NCBI RefSeq assembly: GCF_003992255.1
Contig: NZ_RQVA01000005.1
Span: forward strand, 57,942-121,941
Direction of reading: 5' to 3'
Origin: F0422 sp003992255
Lineage (GTDB): Bacteria; Bacillota; Negativicutes; Veillonellales; Veillonellaceae
Length of the DNA stretch: 64,000 nt
In this document: positions 9,082-19,900 of the stretch, in pieces
Layout of the letters: each line of letters begins with the position of its first letter
Numbering within the stretch: position 1 is the stretch's first letter
Translations under genes and position numbers: made by a program
The notes under the pieces: generated by a model
What the model was told of the DNA's origin: nothing
What the model saw: the letters and a program-made list of their open reading frames with translations, nothing else
Database searches by the model: none

Positions 9082-9125
9082 AAATAGAGGAAAGTTGATC
9101 AAAAAGTATCAACTTTCCTCTATTT
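9082..9125. terminator. 18-bp perfect hairpin inside the IS left end
   Basis: Arms at 9082-9099 and 9108-9125 are perfectly complementary (AAATAGAGGAAAGTTGAT) with an 8-base loop and a T-run. It should block read-through into the transposase from outside. Confidence 0.85.
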
Positions 9126-9143
9126 TTTATATTTTTAATAGGC

Positions 9144-9179
9144 AAAAGGGTCCCGAAGGACCCTTTTCAGTGGTATAAT
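9144..9179 (+). promoter_or_regulatory. Transposase promoter: hairpin plus extended -10, leaderless start
   Basis: AAAAGGGTCC/GGACCCTTTT is a perfect 10-bp hairpin (9144-9167). It covers the place where a -35 box would be. It is followed by TGGTATAAT (9171-9179), an extended -10. Transcription should begin about 7 bases later, at or very near ATG 9186, and there is no Shine-Dalgarno sequence. Confidence 0.6.
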
Positions 9180-9185
9180 GTAATT

Positions 9186-10799
9186 ATGAACAAACCTAAT
9201 ACCAATTCATATAATTATACCAAATTGGCGAGACCTCGCCAACTAGTTTTACCATTGGATTATGGCATTTTGATCAAAGAAACAGCGCCAGTGCGGTTAC
9301 TCGATGCTGTATTAGAGGAGTTGGATTATACAGAGTTACAGCATTTGTATTCTTCCAAAGGGAGAAAATCTAAGGTTCCACCGCATATTCTGTTTAAAAT
9401 TTTTATCTATGCTATGTCCGAGGGCGTGTATTCTACACGTGCTATCCAAAAACAATGTGAAGAAAATATCAATTACATGTGGCTACTACAAGGCTATCCT
9501 TCACCTAGCCATATGACGTTTCAGCGTTTTTTTGCTCGTTGTTCCTTAGAGGTAATTACGAATTTATTTACACAAGTAATGGAAGCCATTGCAAGAAGAG
9601 ATACGCTTACTTTCAACGAAGTATTTATAGATGGAACCAAGATAGAGGCCAACGCTAATAAGTATACGTTTGTATGGAAGAAGGCGATTCAAAAAAGATT
9701 GGCTACCTTACCATCTAAGTTAGTAGTACTACAACAAGATGTACATACAGAACTAGGGATTGATGCATCACAGATGAATGATGAATTATTGTGCCATATA
9801 TTAGCGAAAGAAATTGAACTACAACAAATTAATTTTGTGTTTGGTAAGGGCAAGCATAAGACTGCATTACAACGATTATATGAAAGAGCAGAGGCTTTAG
9901 TAGACAAACGCAAAGAATATGAAGCGCATTTAGCCATTATGGGCGAGCGAAATAGTTATTCCAAAACAGATCCTGATACCACTTTCATGCGTATGAAAGA
10001 AGACCATATGCAAAATGGCCAATTAAAACCAGGCTACAACGTTCAAATAGCTGTTCACTCCGAATATATTATGGGTGTAGGTATATTTCCTAATCCTAAC
10101 GATACCAATACGTTAATCCCATTTTTGCATCATTTAGAGAGTTTGCACACTTCCAAGTTTAGATATATAGTAGCGGATGCAGGATATGACAGCTACGAAA
10201 ATCTATTATGGTTAGAAGAAAAAGGATACCTATCTTGTATTAAATCTAAGGATTACGAACGCTCTAAACAACGCAAGTGGAAAACAGATATTAGTAAAGC
10301 TCGTAATATGGAATACCTATCCAATGAAGATGCTTTTATTTGTGCTAAAGGTCGAAAGTTGCACTATTCTCACCGTCGTAAGAGTAAAAGTAAAACTGGA
10401 TTTACTTGGGAAAGTAAGGTATACGTATGTGAATCTTGTAATCGCTGTGGATACAAATCTGAATGCCAACGATATGCAAAGAAAAGCACAAAGAATCCTA
10501 CTAAGCAAATTTGCGTTACTCCAGGATATGACTCGGTATTGCAACATAACCAGGAACGAATCTTAAGTTCAGAAGGGATTCAATTGCGTACCAATCGCTC
10601 TATACAAGTGGAAGGCGCCTTCGGAGTATTAAAACAAGACTTTCAGTTTAGGCGATTACTACACCGTGGTAATGATCATGTGCGAAAGATGTTATACCTA
10701 TTAGCAATGGGATTTAATATCTCGAAACTACATCATAGAATCCAAGATAACAGGATACATACCTCATTATTCTGCCAAAAAGAAATTGCGTCAGCCTAG
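9186..10799 (+). CDS. IS1182-family DDE transposase
   Basis: A 537-aa full-length transposase. The N-terminal DUF772-like part holds PPHILFKIFIYAMSEGVYSTR and PSPSHMTFQRFF. The DDE triad is visible in FIDGTKIEANANKYTF (first Asp, about residue 150), VADAGYDSYENLLWLE (second Asp) and QVEGAFGVLKQDFQFRR (Glu near the C-terminus). A Cys-rich segment (CESCNRCGYKSEC) typical of IS1182 members sits between the last two. There is no frameshift or premature stop, so the element may be active. The start at ATG 9186 lies only 7 bases after the -10 box, so the mRNA is probably leaderless. Confidence 0.95.
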   Translation: MNKPNTNSYNYTKLARPRQLVLPLDYGILIKETAPVRLLDAVLEELDYTELQHLYSSKGRKSKVPPHILFKIFIYAMSEGVYSTRAIQKQCEENINYMWLLQGYPSPSHMTFQRFFARCSLEVITNLFTQVMEAIARRDTLTFNEVFIDGTKIEANANKYTFVWKKAIQKRLATLPSKLVVLQQDVHTELGIDASQMNDELLCHILAKEIELQQINFVFGKGKHKTALQRLYERAEALVDKRKEYEAHLAIMGERNSYSKTDPDTTFMRMKEDHMQNGQLKPGYNVQIAVHSEYIMGVGIFPNPNDTNTLIPFLHHLESLHTSKFRYIVADAGYDSYENLLWLEEKGYLSCIKSKDYERSKQRKWKTDISKARNMEYLSNEDAFICAKGRKLHYSHRRKSKSKTGFTWESKVYVCESCNRCGYKSECQRYAKKSTKNPTKQICVTPGYDSVLQHNQERILSSEGIQLRTNRSIQVEGAFGVLKQDFQFRRLLHRGNDHVRKMLYLLAMGFNISKLHHRIQDNRIHTSLFCQKEIASA

Positions 10800-10847
10800 A
10801 AAGTAATCCATTTACATAGGCTTATTTAAGTGCGCCTAGAAACGGAA

Positions 10848-10898
10848 AAACTACCAAGGTATCTTGTGATAGCACTATCTCAAGAGCCTTGGTAGTTT
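10848..10898 (+). terminator. Transposase terminator
   Basis: A perfect 12-bp stem, AAACTACCAAGG (10848-10859) with CCTTGGTAGTTT (10887-10898), with an inner TCTTG/CAAGA stem, lies 48 bases after the transposase stop. Confidence 0.8.
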
Positions 10899-10963
10899 CT
10901 GCATGTAAAAGGGACTGTAACGCAAATGTAAAAAAGTACATTTTGTTACGGCCCCTTTTGGAT

Positions 10964-11150
10964 TCCACGAGTACCAAGCGTAGAAGAAATCAAAGAAGTC
11001 ATACGCTTGATCGTTTCAAAAATCCCAGTAAAACATGTATGGATAAACCCAGATTGCGGATTGAAAACACGTGGCGAAACAGAAACCGTTGCTAGCTTAC
11101 AAAACATGGTACAAGCAACAAAAGAGATTCGAGCAGAATTGGGTGAATAG
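10964..11150 (+). pseudogene. metE: metE 3'-end remnant
   Basis: 187 bp match 7255-7438, the last 60 codons of the intact metE. The reading frame is preserved to a stop (…CGLKTRGETETVASLQ…IRAELGE). There are about a dozen base differences, roughly half synonymous, and one extra codon. The homology breaks off 5 bp from the IS right end. It then resumes, after a diverged gap, at the shared terminator hairpin. It has no start codon or promoter and cannot encode a functional enzyme. Confidence 0.9.
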
Positions 11151-11207
11151 TAAGACTATAATTCGTCTAGCTTATTAGAGATATTGACAAACTGCAAATA
11201 CAAAACA

Positions 11208-11239
11208 GAGGAACATCGGCACCAATACCGATGTTCCTC
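11208..11239. terminator. Bidirectional terminator (metE remnant / minus-strand adhesin)
   Basis: A perfect 12-bp stem, GAGGAACATCGG/CCGATGTTCCTC, with T-rich stretches on both strands. It lies between the metE remnant and the convergent adhesin gene, and copies the metE terminator at 7516-7549. Confidence 0.85.
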
Positions 11240-11263
11240 TTATTGTTATACCTACTATATAGC

Positions 11264-13240
11264 TTATTTAATCTCCAACCGCTCCATGATACGACGCAAC
11301 TGTTCTTGTACTTGTTGCATGTCTGTTTGTTGTTGGACGATTTGCTTTTGTTGTTGCTGGACTAATGTAACGAGCTGAGATTTGCTGTATGTCGCATAAG
11401 GGTTACTTTCACCGAATTTAAGGCTAAGGCCAGCGTTAAATAAACGTTCGCTACCACCTAGGTTTGTACTGAAAGAAACCATAGTTTTTTCATTTGGTCG
11501 ATAAAACGCACCTAGAGCTAAGGCGTGAGAACCTTGGTAATGTCCGTAGCCAGCAGCGATGTCCCATTTATCTTCGCTGTTGTAATCTTGTGGATGCAAA
11601 GCAGCAAGAGCTGCCGCACTAGCTCCTAGGGAATCGACACGACCACTTAAGCGATTGATAGATGACTCCATACGATTAAAGGCAGCAGGGTTTGCAGCGA
11701 TAGAAGACAAGTCTACTGTACCAGTTATTGAATGACCCGCTGTATCAGTTACGGTCAAGGACAATGTTTTATCCTGTAGTTGCAAGCCAGTGGTGGAAGT
11801 CACCAAGGTATCATTTCCATCTTGACTGTTTGCCGCTACCGCTTTTAGTTGTGCCACATTGACGGCATCCGTATCGTTCGTACCAGCTGCGACGCCAGTG
11901 ATTTGGCGAGTAAGTTGTTTGTCCGTATCTCCCACAGACACAGCACCTAATGTAGATACCCATGTGTGGTCTGTCAGCTTTGAAGCTTGTTTCGTAGCGG
12001 GGTCATAGCCTGCTGCACCTGCGGCTGTGTTGCTCACAGATTGACTACCAATGGCAACACCACCTGCAGTGGTTACATTCGAGTCAAAACCGATAGCAGT
12101 CGCTCGTGTCACATTGGTAGTCATGTCCTTGGTAGCGCCACCGATGAGGACACTTTCATTAGCGGCGGTCAAGGTCCGATGATCCCCAAACAAGATGGAG
12201 GACGTAGTATCAGTGACTGTGTTCTCCGCACCAATCACAGATAGATGGCTGGCATTGGTTACAGTGTTTTTGTAACCATTTACCATGTTGTATTTGCTGG
12301 GCACAGATTTAGTACCTGTTACGGTGTTACCAACCCCGATAATTTGTGTGTGTGAAGTATAATCGGCTGTATTAGCGCCACCGATGGCTAAGGTAGCGCC
12401 ACCCGCACTTTTCGCAACCCCTTCTTGTAGCGCAGTTTGCATGTCTTTCACAGAAGCATATTTAGTATTATATGCAGAGGCGCTGAAATCGCCGATGGAA
12501 TTTTCGATGCGGTTTCCAGCTCCCATGGTGATGGCACCATTACTATTTTTCACAGAGTTGGCTGTACCAGTGATCACATTGGCAACGCCAGAAGTAGAAG
12601 AACGACTAGACATAGATTCATTGGAGTTCAATGATCCCACCACAGTGGCGAAGGCATTTTTTGTCGCATTCGACAGGGTATCAAAGAATCCATTGGCATT
12701 GAACGGACTAGACTGCACATTATAGCTTCCCAAGGTAGTAGCAAAACCTCCACCTGTATAGGAGTTCGTGCCTACCGTAGTAGAGGCTACACCAAACTGT
12801 TTAAGCTTGCTCGCCGAACTATCCCCTATGGCAATGTCATTCTTTTCTAGCGTGTGGTCACCCACTTCAATAGAACCCGTACGAGCATAGGTATTAGCTC
12901 CAACGGCTATACCGGCGGGTAGATTTTTTAAAATTTCTACTTCATTTTTAATATCTCGGCCACTGAAAGTTTCTCCAAAGGATAAGATCCCTTCTTGCTT
13001 GCCACCGCCCATCATGACCGTTGCTTTCGGGCCTACCGTAATATTGGTACTAGTATTGGCAGCCATGGCATCATATAGGACACCCGTCGCGTCATGCAAT
13101 TCGATATCTTTTGGTAAACCTGCTTGGGCTCGGCTCCACGGAAACAATAGCATAGTCGATGCGAATAGGGCAGCAGTGGAAGCTGCCAAGGTACAGTGTT
13201 TGCGGATTGGTTGTGTGTTAGTAGATACTTCTTTCATCAT
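11264..13240 (-). CDS. YadA-like trimeric autotransporter adhesin (658 aa)
   Basis: A surface adhesin of the type Vc class. The start chosen is the ATG-ATG pair at 13240/13237, just after GGGAGAG; an upstream in-frame ATG (13303) lacks a ribosome-binding site. A signal peptide ends AQAG near residue 40, without the ESPR extension of the other adhesins here. YadA-head-like motifs (AIGDSSASK, TAIGFDSNVTTAGGVAIGS) lead to a neck, ITGVAAGTNDTDAVNVAQL (about 445-465), a short stalk, and a YadA anchor barrel (about 533-610, LGASAAALAALHP…LFNAGLSLKFG). The protein does not end at the barrel: some 45 residues rich in Gln (KQIVQQQTDMQQVQEQL) form a predicted coiled coil. The gene diverges from the giant adhesin. 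Confidence 0.9.
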   Translation of the reverse strand: MMKEVSTNTQPIRKHCTLAASTAALFASTMLLFPWSRAQAGLPKDIELHDATGVLYDAMAANTSTNITVGPKATVMMGGGKQEGILSFGETFSGRDIKNEVEILKNLPAGIAVGANTYARTGSIEVGDHTLEKNDIAIGDSSASKLKQFGVASTTVGTNSYTGGGFATTLGSYNVQSSPFNANGFFDTLSNATKNAFATVVGSLNSNESMSSRSSTSGVANVITGTANSVKNSNGAITMGAGNRIENSIGDFSASAYNTKYASVKDMQTALQEGVAKSAGGATLAIGGANTADYTSHTQIIGVGNTVTGTKSVPSKYNMVNGYKNTVTNASHLSVIGAENTVTDTTSSILFGDHRTLTAANESVLIGGATKDMTTNVTRATAIGFDSNVTTAGGVAIGSQSVSNTAAGAAGYDPATKQASKLTDHTWVSTLGAVSVGDTDKQLTRQITGVAAGTNDTDAVNVAQLKAVAANSQDGNDTLVTSTTGLQLQDKTLSLTVTDTAGHSITGTVDLSSIAANPAAFNRMESSINRLSGRVDSLGASAAALAALHPQDYNSEDKWDIAAGYGHYQGSHALALGAFYRPNEKTMVSFSTNLGGSERLFNAGLSLKFGESNPYATYSKSQLVTLVQQQQKQIVQQQTDMQQVQEQLRRIMERLEIK

Positions 13241-13967
13241 ATCTCTCCCGTTTCTTTTTCTTACTGACTTACGATGGACACAGAAAACGTTGGATATACG
13301 CACCCCCTTTTGCGAATATCTGATGATGAGTTAGCGTACCATGGACAAGCATGCGTACATGTATATATGTATAGTATATCACATAAGAGGGAGGCTATAG
13401 AAGTTGTTAGCTTTAACTATGAAAGTGTGAAAAATGTAACAATCTGATTGCGTATTGTTATAGTATTTTGCTATAATGAGAAAGCACATCTATAGAATCT
13501 AGAATGATTACAAAGTAGTGAATCTGTGCTTTAGGCAATGCACTTGTAGTGCCTAAATTTGATATAATTGCAACACATTTTAAATACAAAAGAAAGTCGA
13601 TTTTTTTCAATTTGTAAAAAATACTAATTGGGTATATAATCGTAATTATGAGACATCGTTTTTTTGAGAATGGAATGATGTCAATTTTGCGTTTTAAATG
13701 AAATCGTTTTTTATCAAATGAGAGCAAACAGCTTAGGAGGTTATAAGGTATGCAGTGTATGTAGTGAATGTTTATCTATGGGATTACGTAGGATGGTGAA
13801 AGAAAACATAATAGTATACATAAGCATTCAATAGTAGGCTGACGAGAGAGATAGGAAGTGTGTGTTGCTCTGGTCGTAGTAGGACTTTCAAAGGTGAAAG
13901 CGTGTAGTAGCATAGAGTGCAGAATATATGGAACGTAGTTAGTAGTATGTATAGGAGTCAAAACACA
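13241..13967. other. Divergent intergenic region between two adhesin genes
   Basis: 727 bp without a gene. On the plus strand there is a promoter at 13612-13640, a weaker -10 (TATAAT, 13472-13477), and two nested hairpins at 13481-13532 (AAAGCACA/TGTGCTTT) and about 13531-13556 (TAGGCA/TGCCTA), which could be a structured leader. No convincing minus-strand promoter was found. Confidence 0.5.
13612..13640 (+). promoter_or_regulatory. Promoter of the giant adhesin
   Basis: TTGTAA (13612-13617), a 17-bp spacer and TATAAT (13635-13640). It implies a leader of about 320 nt before ATG 13968. Confidence 0.55.
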
Positions 13968-16900
13968 ATGAATAAGATATTTAAAGTTATCTGGAGCAAG
14001 TCTAAACAATGTTATATTGTTGTATCAGAAGTGGCGAAAAATCATTCGGGGAAAAAGAAAATTGTAGTAGCTAGCATCTTGGCGGCTATGGCTGTGGGGT
14101 CGGAGATGGCTAGTTTTGTTTATGCAGGTGGTTTAGATGGTGGCAATGCAGCGAGCCCAGGGTCAATTGCAATTGGAAGTAATAGTTTTGCAAAAGGTAC
14201 AGCATATCCTGGTGTGAATACCATAGATCCTAGTATATCGCTTGGAGCTAATGCAGTAGCGGAAGGCAACTCTTCTTTAGCCGTGGGCTTAAATTCGAAA
14301 ACGAGGAAGTCTTATGCAGTAGCAATCGGTCGTAGTACCGAGGCAACAGGTGATTATGGTATTGGTATTGGCTATAATGTGCGTGCAGACTTGCATGGTG
14401 TTGCTATTGGTGAACAGGCTAGAGCATTGAAGGAAGGCGCCACTACGCTAGGTGTTAGTTCTCGCGGCTATGGTCAAGGTGCCATTGCAGTAGGTTGGCA
14501 AGCCTTAGCAGGTGCTGATGTGTATACAGCTGGTAGACCGGGAGATAATATTAATAACGATAACGCAAGTACTATTAATAGTTATGGACAATGGGGTGAT
14601 ATGGCTGTTGGCTTGCGAGCTATGGCTACAGGCGGAAATGCTACAGCCCTAGGTCGTAGTGCTAATGCAACAGCAGCGAATGCTATTGCTATTGGTGGCG
14701 GTGATGGAAAGGCTTCTAATGATAACGTAGAAAATACAATAGCTAGTGGGCAAAAAGCCGCAGCTATTGGCTATAATGCCACTGCATCAAGTACAAGTGC
14801 GACTGCCTTAGGTACCAAGGCATCTGCCTCTGCAGAAAATGCAGTAGCTATTGGGACTAAAGCTAATGCAAGTGGAGCTAATGCAACTTCAATTGGTACA
14901 GATGCACAAGCCAGTAAAGTTAGATCCACAGCGATTGGTTATGAAGTTAGAGCGACCGGAAATAATGCGGTAGCTATTGGCTCTAGTGACAAGGCTGATA
15001 GAAAAGTAGTGGCTGCAGGGGAAAGCGCCATTGCTGTTGGTACAAAAGCACAAGCTAATAATGATAGTTCTACAGCGATTGGTAAAGAGGCGCTAGCAGG
15101 GAATACAAATGCCATTGCACTTGGTACATCCGCAGAAGGTAAAGGAGATGCATCTACTGCCATTGGTAAAAGCGCTCAAGCCACAAAAGCTAAATCCATT
15201 GCAGTAGGTAATGAAGCAGAAGCAGCAGAGGCTAGTGCTACCGCTATCGGTGATGGAGCCAATGCAGAGAAAGCCAATGCTGTTGCCATTGGTAAAGGAG
15301 CTATTTCAGGTGGCACAAGTGGTATTGCTATGGGTAATGATGCGCAAGCACAAGCAGCAGATACTATTGCAGTAGGTACTACTTCCCGTGCGTCGAATGC
15401 TAATGATAGTGCACTTGGTAATGCAGCCAACGCAACTGGTGGTGGATCGACAGCAATTGGTTATACAGTGAATGCAAGTGGGAATCAGTCTTTCGGTGCT
15501 GGTTCTAACACCGCAGTATCCGGATCAGCAGCAGTCGGTATTGGTTATAAAGTAACTGCTTCTGGCGATCACGCCATCAGTATTGGTAATAACAATGGTG
15601 ATAACACAACGAGTGCGACAGCATCCTATACCGTTGCCATCGGTTCTGGAACAACAGCTGGTGGTAGTGGAGCAGTTGCGATCGGTAAAAATGTTCAAAA
15701 TACAAAAGACTATACAACGGCTATCGGTTTAAATCTAACTGCTAGTGAATCTGCTACAGCCAGCGTGTTATTAGGCTATAACTCCACAACACAGGGCAAC
15801 CAATCTGTAAACATCGGCTCTACGAATACGACAGAAAAAGCAGCACAATACTCCACAGCCATTGGTTATAAAGCCAAAGTAGGAGGCAAAAATGCCATTG
15901 CTATTGGTTCTAACCCAGATACGGGGGATGAGTTAATTGCTTCTGCTACAAACTCTGTAGCCATTGGTACTTCTGCACAGGCAAAAGCGGAAGGCGCTAC
16001 TGCTATGGGCAAAGGGGCAAAAGCTACGGCTTCTAATTCTTTAGCACTTGGTTCAGCTGCTAATTCCTCTGCTGATAGTGCGGTGGCGATGGGCTCATCA
16101 GCTAGTGCATCTGCTCAAAAAACGGTAGCCCTTGGTTTATCTGCAACGGCCTCCTCTGAAAAAGCTGTGGCTCTTGGTAATAGTGCTGCTGCCTCTGCTA
16201 ACTCTGCTATTGCATTAGGTGATTCTGCACAAGCTAAAGCAAACCATAGCGTGGCTATTGGTACGAGTGCGAAAGTATTAGGCGGACAAGGTAGCGTAGC
16301 TATTGGCTGGGGAACAGAGATTGGGGAGAATGAAGTAACACTTTCCAACAAAGTACCAGACGCACAAAAAACATATGCCTATTTATTAGATAAATCATCG
16401 GAAGATGCGGCTAATGATGCTGGTAATGGCATTGTGGCAATTGGTAAAAAACGATCTTCTGGTGATGGAGAAACTATCGCCCGTCGTTTGACAGGTTTAG
16501 CAGGTGGTGTGAGTGATTATGATGCGGTAAACTTGAAACAGGTGAAAGCATTAGAATCCAATGAGCGCCATATCAAAGCCCAAAAGGGAACTACTGCCTA
16601 TACACCAGATGCTAATGGTAAAATCACTCTAAATTACGTAAATGGTAAAGGAGAAGATGTTACTGGTGAAACAGCTGAAATTACGGATGTAGCGAAAAAA
16701 TCCGATGAATGGACATTGCGTACACAAGATGGAACTACTACGGCAGTGGCTACACCGCAAACTGTGAATGGTTTGACGAAAAAAGCTGTTACTTTAAAAG
16801 CAGGCGATAACATTGCCATCGAAAATGCTAATGGTACGGTTACCATTAAGGCTAAGAATGTAGTAACATCGATTACTAGTGGAAATAGTACAGCATTGAC

Positions 16901-19900
16901 GGTGAATCCAAGTAACGGTGCTGTGACCATTACCCCTAATATTGCAAGCTCTGTAGGAGCCACTGGTGAAGATGGTAAACTAGTTACTTCTGGCAAAGTG
17001 AAAGCAGCGCTTGATGATAAAATTGATAAAACTGCAGAGATGCATATCAAAACTGGTGAGTATACAGTTGGTACTGATGGTAAAGCATCGTTGATTCAAC
17101 AAAATGGTAATAACCAAGACCAAAGCACTCGTGTAGTAATTAAGGACATTGCGCAAAAATCTGTAGTAGATGGTATCAATACAACAGTGAATACCCATAC
17201 GACACAGATCTCCAATCTTACTACTGAGGTAGGAGGAAAAGTTAGCCAATCTGATTTTGATACTTTCAAAGGCAAAGCAATTACTTTCACAGGCGATGAT
17301 AATGCTGGCGTAGCTCGTGCATTAGATACGACGTTGACAGTGAAAGGCGGCGCTAATTACACATCTACCACAGCGAATACGAACATTCGCGTCGAAAAAG
17401 ATGGTTCTAATGGAGCCAATGGATTACTTGTTAAATTATCTGACAAGCTATCTGGTATGAAAGAAATCGCTGGTGATGGCAAAACTGATTTAGTCATCAA
17501 AAATGGTACTAACACAGTGACGATCACACCGGGTAAAACTGGCGACAACGGTACTGTTAACTTTGGTAATGCAAAAGTTGTAGCATCTAATTTAGAAGCG
17601 GATATTGCCTATAAAGCGGGTACTGAGACAGCGAAGAATAAGGTTAAATTAGCAGATGGATTTAATTTCGTAGCAGGTACTGGCACAGTAGCACCTAAAA
17701 ATTTACCAGCAGGTACGGGAAGCACAACAGCGGCGACAGATGGAGTAGCCATTAAAAAAGGTATCGCTATTTCTACAGCAGCAAATGGGGTAGTTAATAT
17801 CGGTTTAGACAGTGATACACGTGGTGCTATTGATAATGCTGCGAACAAGGATTTGAGCAATCTAAACACAGCTGGTACTAATAAAGTCTCTGAATTAGCG
17901 AAAGCAGCTGCTAAAGAAGCCGTAAAAGTAGCCCCTGGTATTAATACAACAGTGGATACAGATACAACCACAACAGCAGGTACAACAATTTACAAAGTGA
18001 ATGCAAATGATACAACAGTGGCAGTTACAGGAGATGCCCTTGCCATTACTGGTGGAGATCTAGGTACAGACAAAGTACGTAAGTATTCCTTAGACTTATC
18101 CGATGCCACAAAAGGTAAATTAACTGCTATAAGTGGTTTGGCTACTGTTATCGGTGGCACAACAATTGCTGCAAATGGAACTGTAACAGGACCAACTTTC
18201 AGTATTACCAAAGCAGACGGTACTAGTGAAAATGCAACTACCTTGAAAGATGCTATCGATAAGTTAAATGCGACTAATGCGGGGCAAAATACAAAAATCT
18301 CTGAAACTGCTGGGAAAGTAACAACCTTAGAAGGCAAAGTAACAGATTTAGGAACAACAGTTACTAATAATTATAATGACTTGTCTAAAAAAATTACTGA
18401 TGCTGGAATAGCAGCTACAGCAGCAGCCACAACAAAAGGGCTAAACTTTACTGGTGACGATACAACAGACAATGGTAAAGTACACCGTGATTTAGGAGAA
18501 ACTTTAACCATCAAAGGGAGAGAAAATTTCACTCGTGGAGCTAATGAGAACAATATTAAAGTTGTGAAAAATGATAAAGCTCTTGATGTGAAATTGGCAG
18601 AAAACCTTGGTAATATCAAAGAAATCGCAGGGGATGGTACACATGACTTAGTCATCAAAAATGGTGATACTACGGTTACAGTAAAAGCTCCTAAAGATGG
18701 AGAAAAAGGTAGCATTGACTTCGGAAATACGAAATTAGTAGCTTCTAACTTAGATGCGTCTATTAAATATCGTGCAAACGATGAAGCAGTAGGAAATGCG
18801 CAATCTGTTAAATTAGCAGATGGCTTTAATTACGTAGCAAGTAACGATGCAACCACAACTGCAGACGGCCCTAAATCTGGTTTAGCGATTACAGCAGAGG
18901 ATAATGGTAAAGTTACATTCGGCTTAGATAAAGATACTCGTAGTAAAGTAGACAATGCAGCAGATAAGAACTTAAGTAATTTATCTGATGCTGGCAAAGA
19001 CAAAGTAAAAGAATTAGCGAAAGATGCGGCGAAAACAGCTGTAAAAGTAGCCCCTGGTATTAATACAACAGTGGATACAGATACAACAACTACAGCAGGT
19101 ACAACAATTTACAAAGTGAATGCAAATGACACAACAGTAGCAGTTACAGGAGATGCCCTTTCTATTACTGGTGGTGATCTAGGTACAGATAAAGTTCGTA
19201 AGTATTCCTTAGATTTATCCGATGCCACAAAAGGTAAATTAACAGCTGTAAGTGGTTTGGCTACTGTTATCGGTGGCACAACAATTGCTGCAAATGGAAC
19301 TGTGGCAGGACCAACTTTCAATATTACAAAAGCAGATGGTACTAGTGAAAATGCAACTACCTTGAAAGATGCTATCGATAAGTTAAATGCAACTAATGAA
19401 GGTCAAAATTCAAAAATCTCTGATACTGCTGGTAAAGTAACAACCTTAGAAGGCAAAGTAACAGATTTAGGAACAACAGTTACTAATAATTATAATGATT
19501 TGTCTAAAAAAATTACTGATGCTGGAACAGCAGCTACAACAAAAGGGTTGAATTTCACTGGCGACGATACAACAGACAATGGTAAAGTACACCGTGATTT
19601 AGGAGAAACTTTAACCATCAAAGGGGGAGAAAATTTCACTCGTGGAGCTAATGGGAACAATATTAAAGTTGTGAAAAATGATAAAGCTCTTGATGTGAAA
19701 TTGGCTGAAAACCTTGGTAATATCAAAGAAATCGCAGGGGATGGTACACATGACTTAGTAATCAAAAATGGCGATACTAAGGTTACAGTAAAAGCTCCTA
19801 AAGATGGAGAAAAAGGTAGCATTGACTTCGGAAATACGAAATTAGTAGCTTCTAATTTAGATGCATCTATCAAATACCGTGCCAATGATGAAGCAGTAGG

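Larger units (their letters stand above)
9051..10958 (+). mobile_element. IS1182-family insertion sequence (complete)
   Basis: The left end AAAGGGGCTGTAACAAAAT (from 9051) and the inverted right end (complement of ATTTTGTTACGGCCCCTTT, ending 10958) differ by a single C/T base over 19 bp. Between them lies one intact DDE transposase. Transcription barriers sit inside both ends: an 18-bp perfect hairpin at 9082-9125 on the left, a terminator at 10848-10898 on the right, and a further inverted copy of the right end at 10906-10930. I found no target-site duplication. The right end stops 5 bp before a truncated metE copy. Confidence 0.9.

Noticed and set aside
9051..10958. Target-site duplication of the IS
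   Set aside because: Bases next to the two ends (CCTACTG and GGATTCC) do not match.
7841..10958. Prophage or integrative element in the metE-adhesin gap
   Set aside because: No integrase, structural or replication genes; only one Abi gene and one IS are present.
10889..11095. A 68-codon ORF over the IS right end and the metE remnant
   Set aside because: It is out of frame with the metE homology and has no ribosome-binding site; the homology explains the sequence better.
13917..13967. Upstream start for the giant adhesin
   Set aside because: The ATG codons before 13968 lack a ribosome-binding site, and the ESPR sequence MNKIFKVIW begins exactly at 13968.
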